Below are positions 24,401 through 36,400 of a stretch of DNA of 64,000 nt, piece by piece. The position numbers were made by a program, and so were the translations under genes. Each line of letters starts with the position of its first letter. Positions within the stretch are counted from its first letter, which is position 1. The notes below the pieces were generated by a model, which saw only the letters and a program-made list of their open reading frames with translations, was not told the DNA's origin and searched no databases. Source of the DNA: Varroa destructor (Eukaryota; Arthropoda; Arachnida; Mesostigmata; Varroidae); the NCBI RefSeq assembly GCF_002443255.2, contig NW_019211459.1, positions 20,939,540 to 21,003,539 of the forward strand, written 5' to 3'.

Positions 24401-27400
24401 AATCTAGCCTATGAAATGCTATAAATATATTGTCATGAATTTTGTTGACGTCCTGTATACAGAGAGTTGTCAGCCATCTCATAATCTGTAGGAACCTGAT
24501 CATGTAGAAGTAAAGGAGAAACGATAAGAAGCAGTCCTGCCTACTGACGTGACTTGATTAAACAATGCCCAAAGTATCGTCAAATGTATAATTTGATCAA
24601 AATCCTTTCTAGACCTAGACATAATTAAGGCTGAACAGACATCATTGCTTTCTTACAACTCGATTCGAAAATAATGTTTCAGTGAAACCAATAGAAAGTG
24701 CGTTGAAAGTATATGTATTCTATCTAGAGCTAGAGATGTTCGTGGTTCCAAGATGGCGTGCGTGGTCTATGCTCAATATCGATCGTAAGGCGTCATGTCG
24801 AGGTGCATTCTCTTTGAAACTTTAAGAGTTACTGTCACTCGGATCGCAGCAGACGAGGGATATTCTTTTTGCGTCAGATCATGCTTGAAGAGCTTCTATG
24901 TTCAAAACGGGATTTTTGTTTACAAAATTGACCATAGAGCCTTGATGTCACAATACCCATTGGCAAAGTAAATGATGTTTTGCCCTCGACAAAGGACAAG
25001 GATCAGCCCCTACGAGTCTACAAAGCCAATATATGTCGTAGTATTAAATAAGTCACGTATCGTTGTTTGACGTCCTGCAAGTTTAAGTGTATTCTATTAC
25101 GACTATCTCATTTTGACGGCGTTTCCGTATAGGTGTCACGCACGAACGCACGTTTATTTATAAAGTTGATGCATAAGTAATAGACGTGTTTCAATGGCTG
25201 CCTATTCTCAGAAAATCATTTGCTGTACAAACTTGCTCTCGTCAGCCTCATTAGAAATTTTTCAGATTATAAATTTTTGTTTGCGTCCGAACTTCAAAGA
25301 TGGATATGTTTTATAACGCAACGCAGGATATTCGACAACTTCTATCCTTTTTTTTAGTGAGATAAGGGACCTGCTAAAACGACCTGGGACTAGTGTGATG
25401 TAGACGACGGGAACTCTACAGCTGAGGATACCGCTCAAAATTAAGTTTGCAAGTCTAAATATGGTATTTTCGACCCAAAGAACCCACTCTATTTGAGTTG
25501 TTTAATTTTTTGTGGAAAACTTTGAGCCACTATTAAAGAAGGATTATTGTTAGTTAGATTAGTTTTTCCACGAGACGAATATTCGAAATTTCTTTCACAG
25601 CCTATTAGCGGCCTTGGAAGAAAATTTTAAATAAATCAGCTGTCGAAAATGTTGTTCCTTGCTACTCGACGTAACCAGGTTGTTCAAGGTATCGATAAAA
25701 CGTTGTAACTTGATAAAAGCGGTAGCCGTATGTAGGACACAGGAAAACTTTTGCAACCATATATAATGTTTGCATATAAGGAAATGCAAGTTAGGATAAA
25801 ACAAGTAAGAAACAGTAACAAACGTTACCTGCATATAAACTCGCCAAATTGAGAGCTTTTTTTTGCTGCAGAAAAATAATTTTGAATATTTTGGAGCAGA
25901 ACTCAGATTTCCAGCATTCCTGATCATACTGTAATCCTTATTGAGTTTTCCATCAGACGCCTAAGACTTTACTCCAATGCAGGCAATTATACACGAGAGT
26001 TCCGAATGACGTAATAGCTATACTAGTTTGGAAAAGTAACTCCTGGATTATAATTATATCGGTAGATAGGCCCAGAAGGCCAAGCTACCAGTCTAATCTT
26101 ACTCATGCGTGAGGATCATTAATCGACATTGCGAACCAATTGAGCTCATGATCGAAGATCTTAGAAGGCAGGAGGAAGAATGATACCGTATTGAAGAACT
26201 CCGGTTCGTTACGACAGTCAGTTGTTTTTTTCCCCAGTTATTATTGTCATAGAGAAATGTACCGGATATCTTCATCAGCGCCGACGTGGCTTAAGTAATC
26301 TTGAAGCTGCTAGTAGGAACGGATCGATCGAGGCACATGATGATCGCTTAAGCTCTAGTACTACTTGCTTTGGTCTATGCACAGCACATCTTTAACTTTT
26401 GCCTTCCAATAACTTACATCTAACGAACGCCCCCATTGGCAGTTGCTCGAATTCTATTATAGCGGTAAACCGTTTCAGGTATTAATCGTGTAGTAAGCGA
26501 CTGGATGCGTCAGGTGGCGCGTAAACCAGTCGTTGTGAGGTGACTTGCAGGTAACTGTTGCACCACCGGATGTTTTACGCGTCTTTTAACATTAGAAGCC
26601 AATTTCGAAATTTTTGCAATATTTTTTGCTAGTGACTTTAGTAGGAGGGGGTATTTAGAGTGTAAGCCAAACATACAGACGCCTACATCTGTATTGGGTG
26701 TAAATATTTTAAATACAAATATGTTTCGCGCATCGAGCTAGGTCGTCTGAAATTTTCATGTGAATTATGGCCTGTCTATAAAATCTGCTGAGACACAGTT
26801 CTTGAGATTCAGCTTTGTTTGTTTCAGTACATAATGTATGTGCTACAAAAATGGCTGCTTTCATATGGAAAATATCTACACACATTCCTGAAACGCTTCA
26901 TTAGGCTACACACCTAACCTTAGGTTTTTTTGGATGTTAAGGTCGAGATTAATTCAAATTTGTTCAAGTGGATTGCGTTTACGAATTCTAAGCAATGCGG
27001 CAAATAACATACGATTTTCGCCTAGATTCCCGTGTGGCAAAGCCTCACTGTAATAGAACAAAAAGGTACATTGACATGTAATAGCATTGCCGGAGTTTAA
27101 TTTTAGGTGAATCTTCCCCATTGGTGATCGTGTCGCTGATCACGCTTGTAATCTACTCTTGCTTTTGCAATCGAGAGCTATTCGAAATGCCACCTAATTC
27201 TTTGTAGCAATTGCCCCAATGTCGTTTTGCCTACCTAGCTATGTACTTAAGATCAGAAGCAAGGACTACGAATGGTTGTCCTTTTCTGCTGCTACAGCCA
27301 CTCGGTAATGCCACGTGCAGCCTGAGTACCCAGTACCAATGGGTGATTGGCACGGTTGGGACGATGGGCTCCTCATCTCTCTTCCTTGTTGGCGTTGTTA

Positions 27401-30400
27401 ACTCGTTTGCTAGCTTCAACTGACTACTGCAGAAAAAGGGTGCCCGGGACGCGCATGCCCGGCTTCAAAGTGCTCTTTGAAGCTGCTCTTTTACATCCTG
27501 TTGCTAATTGAAAGGGAACACTGGGTTGATCATTTAAATTGGCTTTGCCTTAACGAAATGTTAAGCCCCAGACAAAGGTGTCCCGCAAGACTACCTAATC
27601 TAACTTAGTCGAGGTCGTGGCGTCGGGGCAAAACCAGCTGAAAGTCAGCCGATCAAATGGAGATCCGTTAAAATACTTGGGTGAGAGTGGAAAGTTACTG
27701 TGTCTCGTGTGTAGCTAATGGCAAAAATAGGCCGAATTGGAAACAACAGAGTCTAGAAGCAATCATGGATAGTAAGCGAAACAGAATTGCTGTAGAAGCG
27801 GCCCTGTTTATCTAGGTGAATGCATGTGGCTTGGACCGTCCTCACACCGTCGTTGCTTACCAGCCAGGGCCTGGTCGGTGCTCAGTTGGCCTGCGAGAAT
27901 AATTCATTTTTAAAGGCAACAGGATATTGTATTGAGGTTAGCACCGGAGCAAAGAAAAAGTGGCGCCTCAATGATACTAGAATTGCTTCTGAAATATTAA
28001 TACTTCAACAGGCACTTTTCAGCTTAAATGAGAAATTCCCAAAGCTTTGTGTAATATATTCTTATTTTATCACTTTATTATTATATAGCATAGTATTATA
28101 GCACTTACTTCACTCAAACATTATAACAGTTAATCCTTCCTTTTGGTCTACCGTTTGTCGCGTATCCATAGGACAGATTTCCCCCACATAACTCCGCTAC
28201 AGGTAATAACAATACATATGCATCACATGTCATACGAGTCATACGTCTATCGCTACCCTTCTCTTCGGTTGATACAATTAAATCATTTTGTGAGATCGGA
28301 TTCAATCTCTATCTGGTTTGTCTATTGTGAAAGTGCCTCTTAGAGCTGATAGCGTGTACCTGTCGACGCATGTATCGGGTACAAAGAAGCACCGAACACC
28401 CGAGTGATGTCACAACAACCTGTTCGTCCTATTTACTTCGTTAGCGGGTTATGGCATGTTAGGCCGGCCTTCCGTCGGTCGCACAATGAGAGGGCCTTTG
28501 GACTACACCTGGCCGAAGATCTTAATAGGTAAATATAGTCAGTCACCGAAAACGGGCTATGGCGAGATCAGGAGAAGAGGCAAGTCTGTCAACACGTACT
28601 GCCAAACACACTCAGTCTAGTAGGTCGTAATAACTGCAGCTGTTTTCTATTACGGCCGTACTGCCTACTGTAATATTAGGGCTTTACTCGAAGTTTTCTG
28701 AAGAAAATATTTTGTACTTTTTCCACTATTACATGCGAAACCTATTCGACTGAAATTGTATGTCAAAGGGAACTATATTTACGTGGTAAATCTCGCAATG
28801 TTTCACAATAACAATCATTGTGAGGATCACTTCAAGAGGAGATACCTTCATCTCTCTTTCCCATCTGCCCAACTTTCTGCGAGAACACTGTTTAATACAA
28901 AGTACTATATATATACACGCATCTCGAAAGATTCTGGGATTTAAATTAAATAAAATTTCATACGCGTGTGTGTGTGTCCATATGTCAATAATGTCATGTG
29001 TTTCATAAATATAATTAACTAACTGATGAATAAAAACTCCGATTCGTTGTTCCAACGAAATAGTTTGCTATAATATACATAACTCATCTTTGTCTGTGAA
29101 GAAATAAGTTTCGAATCAAGCTTTACTAACCTACTTTGCCACTCATGCGTCTCCTCACCATAGGTTTTTTACCAGCCCAATGCGATTTTACAGTACCTTT
29201 ATATTCGTAGCGACTTTCTCTTAAAAAGCTATAAAATGCTGTGAAATCTTGCTGCCATGTAGGTAAACTGAAATTAAAGTAGACTAGTTAAAAAACTTTT
29301 TTTTTTAAACCGTGAAAAAAGTCTGCGAATTTAATATGTAGTGGCAGTTGATCACGGATGACCCAAAAACTATCGAAAACAATCCGAAGTACTTCAATGA
29401 ACGCTATCTTCTGTCGCCTAGTCATATTTCTTAGTCGCCGTGCAGTACATGACGAATCTGCCTGTCAAACCTGCGAACACGTGGTGGTCTAAGTTCGAAT
29501 TCGAGCGTAGACACGTTTTATCTCATCCTGAAAGCAGACAGTCGCCTAAAATAATGTCGAACCGTTTGACCGAACACAAACACGAGAGATATTAGTTATG
29601 TCTCCTACGTCCATTTATTCGAGAACTTTTGATTTACGATTTGTGGTTGGACGCTGTTGGATTCTTGAAACCCCTTACGTGAAGGCCGCGTTGTTACGAA
29701 GAGTCTGTGACTACATGGACGACTTCGCCTGCGGCTATTGGCTTCAGCACATGTAGCAGAACATGCACGGCAGGCTTCGTCGGACAAAGACGCCTACCAT
29801 CCTTAGATTTTACTATAAATACAAATAGCCCTCACGTTGGTATTAAGCATCTCGAGTAGACAGGTGCAAGTATAGCACAGAGAACGTGTGGCACATAATT
29901 ATGTGCTCCAGTGTATTTCTTAGAACGCTAGTCTTTAACACAATACGCCCGAGACTATTTATTCTGGCTAACTGACTGAAACTTTCGCCCTTAGCGAGAT
30001 CCTACCTTTTTCGCTCTGACTAAGCGATCAATTACGTCGAACTCTTTCAGTGGACCACTGTGATGCTAGGATCTCGAAAGAGATCTGTTTGCACGGATCT
30101 GCTGTTTGGCTGGCTCGCCGCCTTGCCACCCAACAGTCCATTATAAGCGGCTTTACTCTTCCGCCATTTTGGGCCTAGTGATAGCTAATTGACGTGAACT
30201 AATGAGTTATTGCAGCAATGCTTCACCTCTTACTGGGGCAAAGCTCACTGATAAGACACGTACTAAGTTAGATAAGAGATTTGATTTGGCCCCAGGACAG
30301 ACCCGTCATCTCTCAGAGGGTTTTATAAGCATCGTGGTGCATGTGGGTGTAGCAAAATAGGTCAATGGTACATAAATTGAGCAAGTGACAGTTTACCTGC

Positions 30401-33400
30401 ATTTGGTGTTTTTTTTCGATTTTTTGCTGATCCGAATGGTTCGCTCTGTATGAAATGGTGCTAAAATTGAGTTAAAACGAAAACAGACAGACATTAGCCT
30501 GTCTGTCTATTCAATTTCGTTTTAGCTATTCGCCTCTCGATTGGTCTTTGTGGCAATCTATAGGCTTTTAACGGCTGATATTAAGGAGAATACGACTTAA
30601 AAATCATAGAAACGTACAATAATATCTTCTGATAGGAAATTCGAATGCTAGAATAAGTATTTCAAATACTGATGTTCACAACTTGAACTTTTTCTAAACT
30701 TGTAATATGCCACATTTACATTGTCGATAAACGTAATGTGATAGAAGCACCCATTAACACCTTAAAAAACACAAATTTATTATTTAAAACACGAAAAATT
30801 ATAACCTCAATAAGTATACACCGTTACGCTCATTAGTAACCAGTGCCGAACTTCAATGAACGTACGATGTTATTTAGTTACTTCATTTCGATTAATACAC
30901 GACATAGACCTTCTGCAAATGTGTAAATTTAAAAATTAACCTAAATAGTGTGAAAATTAATTAAGAGAAACTCTTGAAACAGTAGAAATAAAAAAGTAAA
31001 TGCGTTACATTTTCTTTAGGCTTAAGTGTTTGGCGCTGCGCTGTATGGAGCCCCGGTCCACTCTAACTGTGCGGGTGTTCGAATAGAAAAAAAAAACATT
31101 TGTGGTATTAGACCCCAAAATTGCTGCTGTTGTTTAATTCGGATTACCAGTAAATGAATCACGGTGTCTTGAATTTTTCGGATAACGCAAACGCTTATTC
31201 TATACATATGATTTATAGAATATCTATATATGTACACACAAATTTCCTGACGATGTTGAATTTTTTTCTAGGCACGAGCTCTACCACCTGGATGAGGGCA
31301 TTGGATTGGATCATCTTGGATCAATAAAATGGAACAACGCATTGTGCCTCCTTGCCGTCTATCTAATCTGCTATTTCTCACTCTGGAAGGGAATATCTAC
31401 CTCAGGAAAGGTATACTCTAGGTAGCTAGTAAAGCTCGGACCGTCCTCAAAAAATCCGATGATAATAATAATAATCTGATAAGAACGTAAGGTCATTGAT
31501 TCTAGAATCAGCAACGTGATATCCTAATAAGGCGTATGATACATCTTACAACAGAAATGATAAGTTTAAATGGTTACTTTTTATTGGTGATGAACGACAA
31601 TTAGTGTTGGCATTAAGACGCTATCACTGTTGGTAGATTTAAGGAAAAATGGCTGTTGTTGACATGTGACGGAATTCGACAGTGTTTGCGTTCACGATCG
31701 CCTCATTTGTTCAATCATAACGCTTATGCCTTAATCTCGAAGACCTCTAATAACTGTGAGTAGCTACCAGTTTTTGTACGCGAGTCGATAGACACTGAGC
31801 TCCGCTCCGTCAAGTGCCACCTGGCTGGGTGATTGTAGTTTGAAAAAGATAGACCCATCGCTACTTCCAACAATTCCAGCGAACATAGCATCCAATGGCC
31901 AGACAAGTTCCAGCGAATGTTGCGTTACGGAGAACTCGAAACAGTATGTCAGTGACTTTTCGGCAGCGGAAGTACCCAAAGCCCATATCTTCTCCGAATA
32001 AGCTATTGGCAGATGGGCGATGTGGTCGGCTACGGGTCTTCCGAGGCCCTATGATATGGCATAGATTTGGCTCGCGCTCGCATCATGTCGCTGACTGCGG
32101 GATGGCTCGAATAAGCCAAGAAGTCAAATAACACAAAAGAACCTAAGCGATATTCGGGTGCGGGACACCAGGATTTGCCGAGGCCGATTCTTGGACAGAC
32201 GGCGAAAAATTATATTACACGCGAGTGGAGAGAAGCGTAGATGAACGTCATCGCTTCGATGATGATTTCGTTAAACCAGATGATCTGCCGTGGCCTGCTG
32301 GAGAACAACAGTAGGTCTAGGGGATTCTTAGCGGGTGTCCTACTGTGTCCTGAGTAACTCGCATGACGGAAGTACTCCAGCGGTTCCACTTCCGACACTG
32401 GCATGGTTTTTTCTTCGGCGGCAAACGCTGCTTCTGGCTAACACCGCTGGCCGGGAGGACATGTGTGAATATAGAGCCGATCAGTATTGTTCTTGAGAAC
32501 ACGCAGACAGAGAGGGCTCTTGACCTGTAAAAAATATCACTCGACAAATTGACTCAGGTTTTATTTGAGAAGGTGCAAACGTCTCCCGGAACTTTTATGA
32601 ATGTTCCTGTCCGAAGGTTCTAATACAACAAAGTTATTGCAACTTAGTTGCAAGTTATTGCAACAAGAAGCAAAACAATGTTTTGCTTCTTTTCACATAA
32701 GTACTAAAATCCTAGTTTCTATTTAATGTTTATCTATTACAGGTGGTATGGTTTACGGCGTTATTTCCCTACGTGGTGCTCTTCGTTCTATTCATTCGAG
32801 GCGTGACGCTGCCCGGGGCCTATGAAGGGATTATGTTTTACCTGACGCCAAGGTTTGCAGTTTTAAAAACCTCAGAGGTTTGGGTGGACGCCGCTACTCA
32901 GGTAGGTAATTAAGGACCTAGTCTCTATTCAGTCCCTCCTGAGTCGATGACAAAGCAAAAGTTTAAAGCTAAGGATTAATTGTAATATTCATTTAGCTAC
33001 CTATATATACCTCTGGCCTCTAGCTTTGTAAAAATTTTTACGCCAGAATACAAATATTATCCGGTTTTTCACTGAATCTTTGAATTAGCCTTAAATTAAA
33101 ATGACCCCTTATTATAAAAATGTTCTGACTTGAAAGTGGTATCAGTGTGTACGCTACGGTCGTACGCTGTTTCTAAGGCAGAACGTGTACTAAAAATTCT
33201 GTACCTATTACAAGACATAGAAATAAAAACGAGTTAATGTGTATACTTAACAGGTATTTTTCTCTCTGGGTCCCGGTTTCGGAGTTCTGTTGGCGTTCTC
33301 ATCCTATAACAAGTTTCATAATAATGTGCTACGTGATGCCATTGTTACTTCGGCGATCAACTCAACAACTTCATTCCTAGCTGGATTCGTCATTTTTGCT

Positions 33401-36400
33401 GTTCTTGGCTTTATGGCCCGTCGGTTCGTAAACCTTTGATTTTAATTTATCCGAATGGCGCTATTCGTTTTATAGCAAGCATTTACGCTGACTAATCTGT
33501 TCGAACGATAGAGAGTGAGAGTGTTTGTGTTTTTGTGTGGAAGAGGGGAGGGCGTTACAGGTGGCGCGGAGCTGTTAAGTTTGCATCCACCGGCAAACAT
33601 TACAGGTTGCCACTGCACTACAAAAAGCTAAAAAAAAAAAAGCTATGAAGCAGACTGACTCATTAAATCAACTAACTATTAGAGTAATGTTCTCTCTGGC
33701 GTAAGAAAATTTTGAATGATTTTTTGTCTGATATTTTGTCTCTTAAAATGCCTAGTTGACCCACTGGGAGAAACTTGAATGGGTTCATTGGCCGCAATAT
33801 ATCTAACCATTTCTAGTAACTTAAAGCCTAATCCAGCAAAAAGAATGACAGGTTGATCTGAGTTTTCGCAGGATTCTACGCATTTGTTTTTAGACGCGTG
33901 TCTATGTCTGACCTACGAGCTGCGCCTGTAAGGAATGCGTTGCTACAACTATTTGCAAAAAAATCTGCTCATCGTATATATGTACACTTGCTATCTGCTG
34001 TGGGTTTTCAGGGCCGGTGTGGATATTAAAGACGTTGCGACCGAGGGACCAGGCCTCGTCTTTGTAGTTTATCCAGAAGCAATTGCCGCTATGCCCGGTT
34101 CACCAGCATTTTTCTCTTTGATATTTTTCCTGATGCTGCTCACTATTGGGCTTGACAGTTCTGTAAGTTGTAGTCTTTCACGATATAGGTTAGCGAGGAC
34201 GTGCAATATAGCGAATACGTAGTTGTGACATAGTTTTTACGCTACAAACAAGAATCAGATGCACCAATGCGTTACCGTAACCTAAAGTACTGCGAAAGAA
34301 AAAATTAAGTTCTATTCTTTCACGCGTTCCGTGAAATCCGACCGCTTGGATACTTCGCACATTGAGCGGCATTTTCACGTAGACACTCCATTTTCTATAT
34401 GGCATCTTTTATATAATTTTCTAGTTATAATTAAATATATCTCTCTGCATTAAGGCAATAGTTAAGCGGTTCAAAAAAAAAAAATCCTAAAAACACCATA
34501 AATGCGTTGCACGCACGTATGAATATCATTATCCTGCTAGCATGACTTTTCATCAAAAACACTAGCGCTCGCCTATCATTTTGAGGAATTTCTCGATTTT
34601 TCTTTGACGAACATTTTCAGTTTGGCGGCAGCGAGGCAGTTATAACGGGTATTGGAGACGAGTTTCCGCTCCTGAAGAAACATCGCGAGCTGTTTGTTGC
34701 AGTGCTCTTTTCATTCTATTATTGTATTGGGCTTCTCAGTTGTACCGAGGTATATCTTCTGAAGATCTGTTTTTTTTCGTAACCGTTTACTGTAACGAAT
34801 GAATGTACGGTTAAATCAAATCTTCTACCAAAGCGTAAGACCAGCTTTCTGTGAGCTTCATAATTTTTGAGCTAGAAAAAAACGAATGTAAGACAATTAT
34901 CCATAAAAGGAAAAGTATTAATTCGAATTTATTACGGTTTATTAAGTGGACGGTCAGCGTTTTTTGAGTGTGAGCTCAAAGGTCGCAAAAAACCCAAAAA
35001 AAAAGAACACTGTTTTAGGTCTATAGCCGGAAAAAGGTTTTCTTCTCATAATAATGATGATAACTACACGCCTTAGTTAAACGTACAAGAAATACGCTAG
35101 TCATTCCAAGAATAGATTAAATAATTTAAAAACTAACGCTATTATTATCTGTACACTGATACCACTTCAGGGGGGTCTATACGTCGTAAATCTATTGGAC
35201 CAATTTGCTGCAACATACTCAATTTTAATTGCTGTTTTCTTCGAAGCGGTTGCCGTATCTTGGATATATGGTAAGAATCATTGTGGGACCTTTATGTAAT
35301 ATTTGGAGATAAAATAGGTTTTTGAGGAAGATATGGCTACAAATTTGGAGTAAATCAGTGAGCCGTCAATTCGATTTCAACTCCCGATCATAAAAGTTGT
35401 GACTCGGAAACGCTGAGCCATGACTTTTCTCAGTATGTGTATATATATATATAATCCGAATTATTGTTTGTATTTCGGTAAGCCAATTTCAGAAATAGTT
35501 CTATTCAAACGGAGACTCTTCTTAAAGATTTCATAAGTTCAGTATGAAACGCCAGAGTGTGATCATTGTTACCGTTTATCTACGTAGTTCCATTTCGCAA
35601 CTTCCGAACTATTTACAAACTGAACTCGGCAAAAAGGTCCAGAAAAGAATGTTTTAGTTGAGCGTCGCCGTCGCCTACATGAGCCAAATGGTCACTAGTT
35701 TTTATTGCAACTTAGATCTCGCCTATTTCAATTGAGTAAACCAAACTAACCATAAAATGCTTTCTGCTGAAACCTATTTCATATTCTTTTTGCTCACGTT
35801 CCTTCTGCTTGTAGGTATCCGGAGATTCTCAGAAGATATTCGAGAGATGCTCGGCCGCGATGTAGGGCTATACTGGAAATTTTGTTGGATGTTTATGGCA
35901 CCCATATTTATTTTGGTATGACACAAGGAACCGAACAACTACTCCAGTCGGTTGATGTATTTAATCTATCTGCTTCTGTTATAAACGTACATTAGGTCTA
36001 TACCAAAGGCAGTATCCACGTTTTGCATTTGTGCAAATCCTTGTGTACCACACGGAGACATATTAGGAATCGAGGTACGCTGTACAGGCTGCACATTTCA
36101 GGTACACTGTCTCTAACAGCGCACATTTTTGTGGCAGATTATTGTGGTCTCCTCGTTTGCCGGCTACTCAGGAATTGCCGATCAGGAACAATATAGCTAT
36201 CCGCAATGGGCTGAAACCGTGGGCTTTCTTCTGGCCGGTTCTTCGGTATTGTGCATACCAATCCTCGCTATCAAAGGTCTTTTAACAACGAGGGGTACCC
36301 TACAACAGGTGAACGAAGGAACGCGCTTTTCATACATTTTTGATATTTTGATTTACTTTTACGCCGAATATATGGTTTTGACACTTACTTCGTTGATTAA

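Noticed and set aside
28605..28675. AGTAGGTCGTAATA with a partly complementary downstream arm, faintly like a let-7-type hairpin
   Set aside because: The stem is broken by a nine-base one-sided bulge and the sequence does not match any conserved miRNA.
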